Shown: positions 35,701-47,759 of the stretch, piece after piece | Position numbering within the stretch: the stretch's first letter is position 1 | Layout of the letters: each line of letters starts with the position of its first letter | Assembly: GCA_035079385.1 (NCBI GenBank) | Contig: JAVHKY010000003.1 | Coordinates: 15,845,001 to 15,909,000, forward strand | Direction: 5' to 3' | DNA: 64,000 bases | Source of the DNA: Aspidiotus rigidus | Taxonomy: Eukaryota; Arthropoda; Insecta; Hemiptera; Diaspididae | Translations under genes and position numbers: made by a program | The notes under the pieces: generated by a model | Databases searched by the model: none | What the model was told of the DNA's origin: nothing | The model's input: the letters and a program-made list of their open reading frames with translations, nothing else

Positions 35701-37759
35701 TCGATTAAGGAGGGAAGGGAGTCAACCGTGTCTTTTACAGTTCCAGATGATTGGCTGAAGGTGTCCTAAAGTCGGTTCCACCCACCAAGAGCAGACTATA
35801 CGGGATTAGCTCCGGGATGGGGTGTTACACATAATACTCGTACATCTCAAACCTTCCTATAATATTTTATCAAATGAAGGTCGACTGGTGCAAGAGGTCA
35901 TGAAAACTTTCTAGATAAAAAAATTTTCTGGCGTAGCCAAATGAATAAAGATCATGTTTCATGTCTTTTCCGGCAGTTTAAAAAGAACGTTAGGTAGCGT
36001 TGTTGTCTCTTACGAACAATATAATTCTAAACTAGCCTGTCCGCTCGTTCGCCCATAAGTCAGGAATGAGTAATATTTTGAGGTATTGCCCTGTCTTGGT
36101 TTAGTATAACTCTGATATAAAATATTTTGGGCTGTTGCCTTTCGTGGAGCTCACTCGCTCCGCTCGTTCGCCCATAAGTCTGGTATGAGAAATATTTGAC
36201 GTATCGCCGACAAAAGCTGATAGTTCAAAAAATATTCCTCGTACTACATTCATAAGACACCAAGAAAGGAGGCGAACGAGCGGAGCGTTTAGCATAAGTA
36301 CTTTTCTTGTTCTTCTTCCTTCTTCCTTTCTTCTATACAGCACATACACTAAACTAGCCTGAAACGTAGGGGAGGGTGGTACTCGCAGATTTCTCAATCA
36401 CCACCCAGGTATAAAAATTTTTCTCGAAAATTTTCCAAGTCCAATATCGGGGGGAGGGGGAAGGGGGAAGGGGTGATACTCGCAATTTTCCAATGGTGTA
36501 TGGGGTCTCAGAAAAGACATGAAACATGTCAAAATTTGCATCATTTCTACAAGCTTTCGGAAGAGAAGAAGGGCCCATCTATCTGGTTGGTTTTCGGGAG
36601 TAGCAAAAATATAGGTAACTTTTCTCGACGCGATGTCTCAAACTTCAAAAAGTTTCAGATTCATGATTTCTTCCTTTTCAATTTTTTGTGCATAGTCTCT
36701 TTTTGAATTCTATTTTCAACTGAACCCTCTCCTGTGTACCCTGATGGTATCGCTGAACCAACGTAAACCTGTTCGCATAGGAGCAAAATTTTTCAGCCCA
36801 CGTTGAACGAATTTCCACGTACATTCTAAGAATTTGCAATTCAGATTCGTGAAAGCCGAGAGCTGGCCCATTTTTTACAATTATGGTACACGAGTTGAGC
36901 GGTTCCATATTTTAGAAAATACTCTGAGTCCGTTTCGTAACTGGTCAAACATTAACCATAATGAAGGAGACATAAAAAGAAATCCCAGTTTGTGAAACTG
37001 GCCATCACTAATTCTGATTGAAATCTAAACGCATTCCGTATCACCTATACAGTATATTTTGCTTATCACACTCGCAAGAATAATACTTGAGAAATCATTC
37101 TGTAAATGAAACCACGACGATGGGCTTCCGAATTATTAACAGGGAACCTGTTTTATGAGTCAAATGGGATTTGGTATTGAAAATTCAAGCAAACCTAGAC
37201 CTAGATAAAGCTAGTATAAAGAAGTCCTAGACTTACTATGAGCCTGGTATAATATATGTAGTTTGAGACTCTAAATTTTCTCGAATCTCGAGCTATATAT
37301 GATAGGTCGAGAGTCGAAATTTTTTCGAAGTCCCCCTCCCATCATATATAGCTCGAGAGTCGAAATTTTTCCAAGTTCCCCTCTTATCATATATGGCTCG
37401 AGAGTCGAAATTTTAACAGGGAACCTGTTTTATGGGGGGCTTTTTGAGAAATTTTCCGTGCGCCGTACGCCGTCCAGCGAAAAACTTAGAAAAAACGACG
37501 GCTTCCTTAACGAAGTTAAACGAGGAACGCAGGAAACCTGTTTTATGAGTCAAATGGGATTTGGTATTGAAAATTCAAGGAAGCTCAGACCTAGATAAAG
37601 CTAGTATAAGCCTAGTGTAATATAGTTTGAGAGTCGAAATTTTTCCAAGTCCCCTCCAATCATATATAGCTCGAGAGTCAAAATTCTTTTCAAGTCCCCC
37701 TCCTATCATATACAGCTCGTTGACCCTCTTTGTGCCCGTATATCCATTTTGAAGCTTCG

Positions 37760-38236
37760 TAGGGCGATTTGGGTGATTTTTCCGAACTCAGCGCAAAATT
37801 TTACTGAAGAATTGAATAAAATTTGTGATTTTCCAACTTTGGGACATTTTGACCCCTTTTTGGGCTCATTAACCCATTTTTGTGCTTCGCAGTATTCTGT
37901 GACTATTTTTTTTTGTTTTCCCCGTAAAATTTCACTTCAGGAACAGTAATTTAATGATCGGAATGTACGAAATTCAGCTCAATACCGTAAATTAATTCAT
38001 TTTCAAGCCCTATTTTGGGAACCCTGGCAAATTGTTGAATTTTCGGCACATTTTGGTCCATAACTCGGCTCAGAGAAGACGTAGAAACTTCGTATTTGGC
38101 GCAAATTGAAGATAAAATTGAGATGCAAATTTTGTAGATTTAAAGTATACATCTAACGTTTTGCGTTTTTGCGCTACGACAGATTTAATGAAAACTCCCA
38201 TTTAACTGGTAACATCTTCTGGCCTCACCCTGTATA
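37760..38236. repeat. Second copy of the 10.1-10.87 kb dispersed repeat
   Basis: Shares with 10440-10872 the GGACTCAGCGC-like start, CATTAACCCATTTT, TTTTCGGCACATTTTGGTCC, TCTAACGTTTTGCG and the CACCCTGTATA end. It is inserted in the 45-bp cluster. Confidence 0.7.
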
Positions 38237-38859
38237 TAGGATAGGAGGGGGACTTCGAAAAATTTCGACTCTCGAGCTATATATGATATGAAAGGGACTT
38301 GGAAAAATATCAACACTCGAGCTATCATATATAGCTGGAGATTCGAGAAAAATTTAGACTCTCAAACTATAAACTAGGCTTATGGTAGGTCTAGGCCTTC
38401 TTTATACTAGCTTTATCTAGGTCTAGGCTTCCTTGAATTTTCAATACCATATCCCATTTGACTCATAAAACAGGTTAGCTGCGTTCCTCGATAAACTTCG
38501 TTAAGGAAGCTGTCGTTTTTCTAAGTCCCCCTCCTATCATATATAGCTCGAGAATCGACATTTTTTCAAGTCCCCCTCCTATCATAAAAGGCTCGAGAGT
38601 CGAAATTTTAACAGGAAACCTGTTTTATGGGGGGCTATTTGAGAAATCTGCCGTGCGCCGTCCGCCGTCCGCCGTGCGCCGTGCGCCGTCCAGCGAAAAA
38701 CTTAGAAAAATGACGGCTTCCTTAACGAAGTTAAACGAGGAACGCAGGGAACCTGTTTTATGATTCGAATGAGATTTGGTATTGAAAATTCAAGGAAGCC
38801 TAGATTTGGAGAAAGGTAGTAAAAAGAAGGCCTAGACCAACTCCAAATTTTTTTAAGTC

Positions 38860-39305
38860 CCCCTCCTATCATATATGGCTCGAGAGTCGAAATTTTTCTA
38901 AGTCCCCCTTCTATCATATATAGCTCGAGAGTCGAAATTCTTCTAAGTCCCCCTCCTATCATATATGGCTCGAGAGTCGAAATTTTTCTAAGTCCCCCTT
39001 CTATCATATATGGCTCGAGAGTCGAAATTCTTCTAAGTCCCCCTCCTATCATATATAGCTCGAGAGTCGAAATTTTTACAAGTCTTCCTCCTATCATATA
39101 TAGCTCGAGAGTCGAAATTTTTCTAAGTCCCTCTCCTATCATATATGGCTCGAGAGTCGAAATTTTTCTAAGTCCCTCTCCTATCATATATGGCTCGAGA
39201 GTCGAAATTTTTCTAAGTCCCCCTTCTATCATATATAGCTCGAAAGTCGAAATTTTTCCAAGTCCTTCTCCTATCATATATGGCTCGAGGGTCGAAATTT
39301 TTCCA
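38860..39305. repeat. 45-bp tandem array, about ten units
   Basis: CGAGAGTCGA recurs at 38881, 38926, 38971, 39016 and onward at an exact 45-bp spacing, with single-base variants (tatatAgctc/tatatGgctc, CCTCC/CCTTC). There are no unique spacers. The 15-codon period keeps a minus-strand frame open over 38702-39277, reading YMIGGGLRKISTLEP repeats. Confidence 0.9.
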
Positions 39306-42300
39306 AGTTTTTCGCTGGACGGCGGACGGCGGACGGCGCACGGCGCACGGCAGATTTCTCAAATAGCCCCCCATAAAACAGGTTCCCTGTTAAAATTTCG
39401 ACTCTTGAGCTATATATGATAGAAGGGGGACTTAGAAAAATTTCGACTCTCGAGCTATATATGATAGGAGGGGGACTTAGAAAATTTTCGACTCTCGAGC
39501 TAAGAGTGGAAATTTTAACAAGGAACCTGATTTATCCAACTATATCATATTACACTAATAGTTGGTCTAGGCCTTCTTTTTACTACCTTTCTCCAAATCT
39601 AGGCTTCCTTGAATTTTCAATACCAAATCTCACTCGAATCATAAAACAGGTTCCCTGCGTTCCTCGTTTAACTTCGTTAAGGAAGCCGTAATTTTTTCCA
39701 AGTCCCCCTCCTATCATATATAGCTCAAGAGTCCAAATTTCAACAGGGAACCTGTTTTATGGGGGGCTATTTGAGAAATCTGCCGTGCGCCGTCCAGCGA
39801 AAAACTTAGAAAGTCGACTCTCGCGCCATATGTGATAGGAGAGGGACTTAGAAAAATTTCGACTCTCGAGCTATATATGATAGGAGGGGGACTTAGAAGA
39901 ATTTCGACTCTCGAGCTATATATTCCAAATCTAGGCTTCCTTGAATTTTCAATACCAAATCTCATTCGAATCCTAAAACAGGTTCCCTGCGTTCCTCGTT
40001 TAACTTCGTTAAGGAAGCCGTCATTGTTTTCTAAGTCCCCCTCGTATCATATGTAGCTCGAGAGTCGACATTTTAACAGGGAACCTGTTTTATGGGGGGC
40101 TTTTTGAATAAAACAGGTTCACTGCGTTCCTCGTTTAACTTCGTTAAGGAAGCCGTCGTTTTTTTCTAATAGTTTCTGCTCGTAGATAAGGTGTGTGTTC
40201 TTGTGCTAAGCCTCTGCGACCCAATAGGTAAGAAAGGAGAAAAATGTTCTGACAGAACCAAATAAATGAAGATCATTTCAACTGGAAACATAATGGAAGG
40301 GTCATTCGATAAGAAAAGACCGGGTGTCCGGCGCTATCCGGAAAACGTGACACTTGGAAAAATTTCGATAATCGAGCGATAAAAGATAGGAGACAAGATA
40401 GAGAAATTTTCATTATGAGAGGGGAGGGGCATAAATACAGATTATTGAGATACAAAAAAGTAGGGCGTTTGAATTACATATCTAATGGAGCTCCATATTA
40501 TGATGGCAGAAAATAGAATCGATAAATCGGTTATACCTAAATATCACTATATCGATGTAATCAATTACATCCAAAACCAATAAAATATATATCGACACAA
40601 TCGATTATACCTTAATGTTGATAATCGTTTGATGCATTAAAAAAAAAAGTTGTAAATCTATACAATAGTGATGAGCGATAGTCGATAGTTTCATGCTATC
40701 AATAGTCCCAAAATTTTTTCCAAGGTACTATTGAGGCTAAAACTTGGATGAAAAATAAGATTTTGGAAGGAGGGAGGTCTGTTTTAACGACGTTGAAAAG
40801 TGGTTTAGAATTAAATCACTACGCCTTTTCAAACTATATAATATGTGACTTGAATTCGATTATTCTGTAAAAATTTCATAATAAATCTTCCCTTAATACA
40901 TAATTACATACTATATTAGTATTGCTAAGGATTTATGGTCAAGCGGGTGGTCGAACTGAGTACTCGCGCGGATATTCCATTCTCAGCTAGAAATTGATAG
41001 CTCTTTACGTGGAACGATCTATTTTTTCCTCGATACGAAGGTGTGATAAGTTCATAGTTGGAAATTATGCGGGTTATACAGATATACGAGTTAGATGCTG
41101 GATGGGCGAACTTGTAGTTGGAAAGTAATTTTCAGATGTAACGAATAGAGTGGAAACAAGTTTGAAATTCTTGCAAAGCTACGTAGAAATTTACTTTTAA
41201 TCCCGATATTTCATCTTGGAAACCAGTCAGTGAATTTTGAGAAGTAGTTCGTTGTTAAGTCGCTTAATTTTGATTGCACTCTTGTGCATTCGTTGGCGAG
41301 GCTTAAATAAATGACCAGGTTTTTGCGCGACTTCGGTAAACTTCATTTTTAATGAATGGACGCGCGTTAAAATAAGGCAAGCCGATTGGTGAACCATATT
41401 TTAAATTATTTCTACAGTTTTCATAATATCTCAAGAGTTTGTTAAGTTTAAAATCCTTTTCCCGATGAATATAGATTTGTATGACGTGGTCAGCCCCACG
41501 GCCTGATTTGGTAGAAGCGAAAAGTTTGTACTGTCTCGCCCGGTTGAATGACCAACCGAAACGTCATGATTTAAAAACTTTCATCAATTCTTTGGTTCTG
41601 TGAACATATTTTGCTTTGTTAGATTTGTATCAGTTCAAAATGGGTATTTTCATGGTCGCATAAAAAGTATGTAAATTCCGTGAAATTAAATTAATCCATT
41701 TCCTGAGTTTGATTTTTTTTTCATTTTAAAGGGGTCGATGCATTGAAGCCTTGTATGTGTATAAAATATGCTAAATTGCACTTCCTCCGAGATCAGTCTT
41801 GGTTTGCGAAATAAGATCACCATGCCAAAAACACTTTTCTGGGTGTTCGTATGGAAATTCGAAAACGTGTTTATTGGTCCCGCTGTATTTCCTGAACTAC
41901 TATATTTATGAGGCTTCAAGTACGTCTAGTCTTCATAAATTTATTTAGGAAAAAAATTCATTTTCCTGGAGTTTTGTGATTTCACGTAATATCTCCGATG
42001 TGAGCCTTTCATCCCGACAAAGTACAATTCCCTTTGTGTTTCTCGCTATCGCATCAGTTCTCATACCTCTTATGAAACCTATTTATTCATTTATTCATTA
42101 TTATACATACTAGGATTCAATGGACTGAAAATATTTGTTTCGGTTTTTAAAGTCTCTAAATGAATTTTAAAATTTGAAAAAAATAAGAGTAAAAGAAATG
42201 GCAACGAGGAACTTGTTTCAGAGTCTTGTTACAAGATCTATTTAGAGTTTACATGACTGAATATGCGCTTAGTCGCATAAGGATGCAAACAATGTGGGTG

Positions 42301-42673
42301 CAGCGAGTAGGAAAATCCGGAAACAAACAGAAAAAGTGTCATAGAAAAACGTGGTAATGCGAATCTTCGTACGCTCTTTGAAACAAACTTCTAAGGACTA
42401 GCTGATATAAGCGTTTTTCCTGGAATTTTCATGTTTAAAATGGTCGAAAACAGGGGTTCTCATATGGTCAATTTTCTAGTGATAGGATAGTGAGCTAGAA
42501 AGGATCTTAATATGAATAATGGAGTGGTTTTGTTGAAATAAAATTCTGTTTTACTTTCTGACATAATAATGTTTCTTAGCGGGAAGATAGGAGAGTAAGG
42601 ATTTGTGTGGCAAACCTCTGATAATATGGTGGGGTTAAATTACCTAGTAAACAAAACATTTTGCTAAGCCGAG

Positions 42674-42828
42674 CAGTGGCGTAGCGTCATTGATTGCGGT
42701 CGTTGTGGCGCTCAGCAAATGAAAAAAATGAAAATTGAAGATTTGCGAATTTCTCTCAGAGAAGAAGGGGCGGGGGCAAAAAAATATCAGATCGCTTGCC
42801 CTAGTGCGACACTCGCGCTACGCCACTG
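42674..42828. mobile_element. Small MITE with CAGTGGCGTAGCG termini (hAT-like)
   Basis: A 155-bp element. The left end CAGTGGCGTAGCG and the right end CGCTACGCCACTG are perfect 13-bp inverted repeats. Flanking 8-mers AAGCCGAG and AAACCGAA match at 6 of 8, as a decayed 8-bp duplication would. CAGTGGC termini with 8-bp duplications suit hAT elements. Confidence 0.65.
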
Positions 42829-44500
42829 AAACCGAAGGATCAAATAGTTTCAGAGATATCGAGCCTTTTGTAGATTATGTACTTGGTTACATTTGGCTAG
42901 AAGACTAGTTAGAGGAAAATTGAGGATGGGTTCACTAGTAAGTTGATTGAGAGAGAAGCCCTGGGGACCTGTTTTGTAGAATTCCACTCTTTTCGACATT
43001 TTTGATGTCACTACAGACACTTTCCGCCCTACTATTGGATATCTGCGAGTCCGAGTTAGCTGCTTTCCTCCTTGACGTCAAGATCTGATGACAGAGTATC
43101 CCCCCTCCCGAAGCCTAGCGAGGATATTTGCGTCCGTACGTTCGACACCTAGGATGTATAAAGAGACATAAAACTCGAAGTCCTCTTTGTTTGCTGCTCG
43201 GGGTTGCCTTCATTAACTACGCGAACAGGGAAGCTGTTTTACGGCAGCTTCTTGTGTAGTAGTGTTGGGAACTATCGATAGAATATCGGGACTAGCGATA
43301 GTTTTGTTGAAAAAAAACGCCGATAGTACATATTGTGGACAGTTTGAAAATGTTTCTAGCGCAGTGGCCAACTGGGAATTTTTGACAAAAAACTGCTATT
43401 GATGATAGAAGTATGAAAGTTGGTATACTGAGCATTCGTACCAAAACAAAATTTTTAAGATGGGGAGCTCCTCGAAATTTGCCATAGGGGGTGCTGGGAG
43501 GAAATTTTTGAGGTACCATCCCCCTCTGTGAAATAAGAGTAAGCAGTGTTGGTGTTCTTGGGGTCGCTTTTATATATTTTGACTCTCCTTAATATTGATA
43601 TGTTATTACTACTTTTCAGATCCGACCGCGAGAAGTGTTCCAAATTTCAAATCAAAAATTCCCCCATTTACCGATTTTTGTGTGGTTTTCTGTCTGTAGA
43701 TCGGAAGGATCGTTCAGGATTAAATTTTCAATGTGGTATTCGAGTAGTACAGATCAAATATGATATATAAACATCTATTTGAGTTTTGTTTGTGCCCACA
43801 AAGAGAAATGAGAGATGCGAAAAAGTGCTAAATTTTGAGAAATTTTCACGTTCTTTACTCGTTTTTTGAATATTTCGATCTCTGTATGAGCTGAGAGGAA
43901 TTTTGAAGCATGCAGAACTGCAGATATGGGGACTTCAGGCCTCTACGAGAGAACATCTAAGTAATTGAATCCTCTCCTCCCACTCAGTGAGCATTCAGAG
44001 TGCCACAATTTTGTTGAATTTATAGGTTTTTCGGTACATATTTGGTACATCTGTGTTATTGAGATAGATTTAAATATATTTAATATAATATCATTCTTCT
44101 AACCAAGATGAACCATTGTGAAGATTCAGTAGTAGAATGCAGCCAAATTTTATTCACCATTTTCCAGAGGCCGATTCAGGAGAGAATTTTTGGGTCGAAA
44201 ATTTGAACTTTTTCTATCGAGAGAAAACTTGAATTTTCTGTTTACTGACATCTTTCTCTTGAATTTCGAACCTCTTATTACTTGTCGATACTAGAAGGTA
44301 TTCAAATTCATACCCTTCTCTTTGCGTAAATACGCCTATACCTCCCCCCTCCCCAAAGTCGAAAACTTTCTCGAGTTTGAGATGTCGTTTCAGCATAAAA
44401 TGAACTTTCTTAATACGGAACTCATAATGAGTGAGTGAGGTGTAAGTAGAGCACTAATATTGAAAAAGGGGTTTTTTCAATTGTACAAATCTACTTTATT

Positions 44501-44557
44501 AGTTGCTTATACAAGAGTACTTTCGGGTGTCATCCCATCATCAGTTGTGTCGCAAAT
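44501..44557 (-). ncRNA. Hammerhead-like ribozyme motif of PLE-A pLTR, copy 3 left end
   Basis: Core CTGATGA and GAA intact, stem II GGG-ATGACA-CCC, stem III AGTACT, cleavage C, inner stem ACAA/TTGT. The outer stem has one mismatch (ATTTGC against GCAACT). Confidence 0.65.
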
Positions 44558-44772
44558 GGAGAACAAGGCCTTAACCATGAGTTTTTATAGTATAACACTG
44601 TGATCTTATTGGCTATAACAATGCTGTGTTGTGATTGGTTCACTTCTTAGAAATTTATTCTTACAATAATATGACATTGCGTTCTCATTGGCTAAAACAT
44701 ACTGCTTTGTGATTGGTTCGATCTATTGTTCTAAATGCTGCGTTTCTATTGGCTACCTGGATTCCTGCTGTC

Positions 44773-46276
44773 TCATTGGTTGGTTCCGTTCTTCTTCTCT
44801 CGTCCAATCACCAGGCCGAATAATTTTTCGCTGTCGAATGTGATTACATTGTTCAAGAGGCAGGCTTTCTTCCTCTTGGCTTCTGCAATCTCCATTTGTT
44901 CCCAGAGTTTTCTTCTCTTTGTGGGATTCTCTACGTGTATGACTTCAAATATTCCCTCTCCATCGTGGTTTTCCTCGTTACAGTGTTTCTCAAACAATGA
45001 CTTGCCATCTTCTTTCTGCCTCGACGTTTTGTGCTCCTTTCTCCTGATCTTAAACTTACTCCCAGTCTCACCGATATAGATCCCCTCGCACTGTTCACAA
45101 CTGAGCTTGTACACTCCGCTCAAGCTTTCCTTGTCCTTTTGTTCCATCTGGTCATTGCTGATTCTCTTCACCATGGGTTGGTTCTTCTGGATACCCACAT
45201 TCACATCGTAGCCATTGAACGCCTTTATCACCCTGTTTGTGTACTTTCCTATATATGGTATCGATCCGGAGTACTTTCTCACTATGCCATCATGGGTTCC
45301 TTTCTTTGTTACCATTTACCCAAAGACTCCATCCACCACGCCTCTGCGGTAGCCATTGGCTTCTGCGATCTGCTTTACTATCTCGATTTCTTTCCTCTTC
45401 TCTTCATTGTTCTTGAGGACAGAAATTGCCCGATAGCAGTAGTTCTGGATTGCCGCTAACTTGTGCCTGGGGTGGTGGTAGGAGTCATTTCGGATGATGG
45501 TGTCAGTATGCGTCGGCTTCCTGTCCTGTTGTTCTCCATTGTGAGTGTAAGGTCCAAATAGTCGATGGTCTCATTGCCTTTTTCCACTGTGAATTTGATG
45601 CTCTCATTCATCGCATTCATTTCTGAAAGGAATAGATCCACCTGTCTATCAGCGCCTGACCACACAATTAGGATATCATCTACATATCTGGCCCAGTGTT
45701 TGACCGAGTTTCTGAACTTGCTGCCTTCAATATCTTGTTTTCCGTATCATTCATGAATATCTCCGCCAGTATTGGTGACAGCGGTGACCCCGTCGCAAGT
45801 CCCCTTTCCTGACTGTAGAACCTGTTATTGAAGCGGCAGTAGTTCTGACTCAAGTTCTCCTCCACTATGTTGGCGTACTTCGACCCATCAGGGGTTCCCA
45901 TGGTATCTGTTGTTTTTGAGCAGAGTGAGAAGTTCCTCCTTCGGTATGGTACTAAACATGTTTGCCACATCAAAGGATATCAGCTTGTCGTTATTCCTGA
46001 TTTCCAACTTGTCCATTTGCTCAATCAGCTCTCCGTTGTTTCTGATACTTTGTCTGGGTGCAAGCTGGTAGTTTTCTTTCAGGAATGTGGCTACGATCTT
46101 TGCTATCTTGTAGCATGGTGATTGAATGCTGTTGACCAGGGGTCTCATCGGACGGTTCGCTTTGTGTAGTTTTACAAGCCCCTTGAGTTTTGGTGCAACC
46201 GGGTTCATCTCAAGCGTCCTTCCGTTGCCGGGTACGTTGTTCCGTTTCAACACAGCTTTCAGGTCATCTTGGTAGA
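44773..46276 (-). pseudogene. PLE-A reverse transcriptase / GIY-YIG endonuclease, near-complete but frameshifted
   Basis: From 46276: YQDDLKAVLKRNNVPGNGRT, PKLKGLVKLHKANRPMRPLV, KLISFDVANMFSTIPKEELL, then after a frameshift near 45890 GLATGSPLSPILAEIF. A one-base lesion near 45720 (codons after ENKIL) shifts the frame before the catalytic box, which is still present in sequence. Next come VDLFLSEMNAMNESIKF and the GIY-YIG frame 44773-45315: TKKGTHDGIVRKYSGSIPYI, SGVYKLSCEQCEGIYIGETG, KFKIRRKEHKTSRQKEDGK and FGLVIGREKKNGTNQ. That last frame (180 codons) is intact and is the best view of the endonuclease module. The N-terminus seen in copy 4 is missing here. Confidence 0.9.
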
Positions 46277-46645
46277 GGACATCTATATCGGTGAGACTGG
46301 GAGAAAATGGAGATTGCAAAAGCCAAGAGGAAGAAAGTCTGCCTCTTGAAGAATTTAATCCCAATTGATAGCGAAAAATTATTCGGCCTGGTGATTGGAC
46401 GAGAGAAGAAGAACGGAACCAACCAATGAGACGGCAGGAATCCAGGTAGGCAATAGAAACGCAGCATTTAGGACAATAGATTGAACCAATCACGAAGCAG
46501 TATGTTTTAGCCAATAAGAACACAATGTCATACTATTGTAAGAATAAGTTTCTAAGAAGTGAACCAATCACAACACAGCATTGTTATAGCCAATAAGATC
46601 ACAGTGTTATACTATTAAAAACTTATGGTTAAGGCCTTGTTCTCC

Positions 46646-46702
46646 AGTTGCGACACAATTGATGATGGGATAGCACCCGAAAGTACTCTTGTAAAAGCAA
46701 CT
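46646..46702 (+). ncRNA. Hammerhead-like ribozyme motif of PLE-A pLTR, copy 3 right end (core C to T)
   Basis: Same 57-nt layout. The first core base is changed (TTGATGA), which should abolish catalysis. GGG/CCC, AGTACT and AGTTGC/GCAACT are intact. The inner stem ACAA/TTGT becomes ACAA/TTGT with loop change AAAA. Confidence 0.6.
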
Positions 46703-47658
46703 AATAAAGTAGATTTGTACAATTGAAAAACCCCTTTTTTTAATACGAATAAAATAGTGTATGTCGTGTAAGTATTGAATGAACATGGTTTATATTTCTC
46801 AAAATTTAGCACTTTTTCGCATCTCTCATTTCTCTGTATGGGCACAAACAAAGCTCAAATAGATGTTTATATATCATATTTAATCTGTACTACTCGAATA
46901 TCACATTGAAAATTCAATACTCAACGATCTTTCCGATCTACAGACAGAAAACCACATTTTTTACGTATTTTTCACAAAATTCGGTAAATGGGGGAATTTT
47001 CGATTTGAAATTTGGGGCACTTCTCACGGTCGGATCTGAAAATAAAATATTAGTATTCAGGAGAGTCAAAATATATGTAAGAATGCACGCATTCTTTTCG
47101 TCTTCCACTACTCGCAGGTTTCTTTCTGCATGTAGACTTTATTAGGTATTTCGATAGTTATCTGGTTATCTTCCGAGAGCAGTCAGCTGACCTGCATTTC
47201 CTACGGGACTCTCGACTTTTTGTTTCGATTCAGTGTTTACACTGCATCGACATGATTTGTTAAGATTTCACGATCTTACATATATACGATCGATCCCAAG
47301 AACACCAACTCACAAAGGGGGATGGTACCTCAAAAATTTCCTCCTCGCACCCCCATGGCAAATTTTGAGTAGCTCCTCATCTTAAAAATTTTGTTTTGGT
47401 ACGAATGCTCAGTGTACCAACTTTCATACTTCTATCATTAATAGCAGTTTTCCTGCAGTTTGCCACTCCACTATTCCTTTTCTTATCAAAATCACGAAAT
47501 TGGTGCAAAATGACTAGTGAAAATTGAAAAATAAAAGGTGGGGGTAAGACGAACATACCCTCTCCCAAAACATTAAAAAAAAAAAAAAAGGTTGAATGAT
47601 GTAATCTGACATTTTCCGAGCGAAGCGAGGAAAAAAAATTTCGAACAATGGAATATCA

Positions 47659-47700
47659 CCCCCTACCCCCTACCCCCCCCCCAAAAAAAAAAAAAAAAAA
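47659..47700 (-). promoter_or_regulatory. G-run plus poly(U) block just inside the intron donor
   Basis: On the plus strand this reads C5-TA-C5-TA-C10 followed by 18 or more A. The pre-mRNA (minus strand) therefore has a long U run followed by G10-UA-G5-UA-G5, starting about 60 nt after the 47760 donor. The spacing of the G tracts fits the usual G-quadruplex pattern. A splicing role is inference. Confidence 0.4.
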
Positions 47701-47759
47701 ATAGCCGTAAGTCCGCGCCTGGCTTGCAACACTTGAAATTGACAGCAAGAGAAACTTAC

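Larger units (their letters stand above)
37137..40160. repeat. Complex repeat cluster: 45-bp units, GCCGTGC heptamers and GAA-centred palindromes, nested inversions
   Basis: Recurring blocks in both orientations are (a) 45-bp units CTATCATATATRGCTCGAG + AGTCGAAATTTTTCYAAGTC; (b) AACAGG-GAA-CCTGTT-TTATG; (c) CCTTAACGAAGTTAAACGAG leading into block b; (d) ATTTGGTATTGAAAATTCAA; (e) a GC-rich CCGTGCGCCGTCC series. Blocks 38593-38850 recur inverted at 39296-39690 around a 45-bp array. Bases 37760-38236 interrupt the cluster with another dispersed repeat. No real gene is present. Confidence 0.8.
44415..46741 (-). mobile_element. Penelope-like element PLE-A, copy 3 (most complete, inverted pLTRs at both ends)
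   Basis: Both ends carry the pLTR in opposite orientations: left 44415-44790 antisense to the plus strand, right 46277-46741 in plus sense. RT and GIY-YIG read on the minus strand between them. The right piece starts with a fragment of GIY-YIG coding (ATCTATATCGGTGAGACTGG) fused to its C-terminal coding end. The copy is nested in the 43.4-47.5 kb foldback. Confidence 0.88.
43363..47467. mobile_element. Foldback element interrupted by PLE-A copy 3
   Basis: Left arm about 43363-43870 and right arm about 46790-47467 are inverted copies (AGTGGC...AACTG termini; shared AAATTTCAAATC, CCCCCATTTACCG, GTGGTTTTCTGTCTGTAGAT, GATATATAAACATCTATTTG). The right arm has an extra segment of about 220 bp (47080-47300). 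The PLE copy lies between, near the right arm, so it inserted into the element's interior. Bases 43870-44415 are the remaining interior with no coding signal. Confidence 0.8.
29127..47759 (-). other. ABCD intron, 18.6 kb
   Basis: Contains PLE-B (29482-30550), the inverted-repeat element with the GCDT/CXC gene piece (30670-32280), a 12-bp minisatellite (32405-32790), the 45-bp repeat cluster (37137-40160), a hAT-like MITE (42674-42828) and a foldback with PLE-A copy 3 nested in it (43363-47467). Stretches 32950-35100 and 40200-42660 look like ordinary AT-rich intron. Bases 35130-35830 are more GC-rich with no coding signal I recognise. Bases 36000-36300 contain diverged repeats with a shared GAACGAGCGGAGCG word. 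Confidence 0.85.

Noticed and set aside
38702..39277. 191-codon minus-strand open frame with 15-residue repeats
   Set aside because: It exists because the 45-bp unit is a multiple of three and lacks a stop in that frame. The flanks are repeats and there is no start context or second coding signal.
38860..39305. CRISPR-like direct repeats
   Set aside because: Units are contiguous with no unique spacers, and the genome is clearly eukaryotic.
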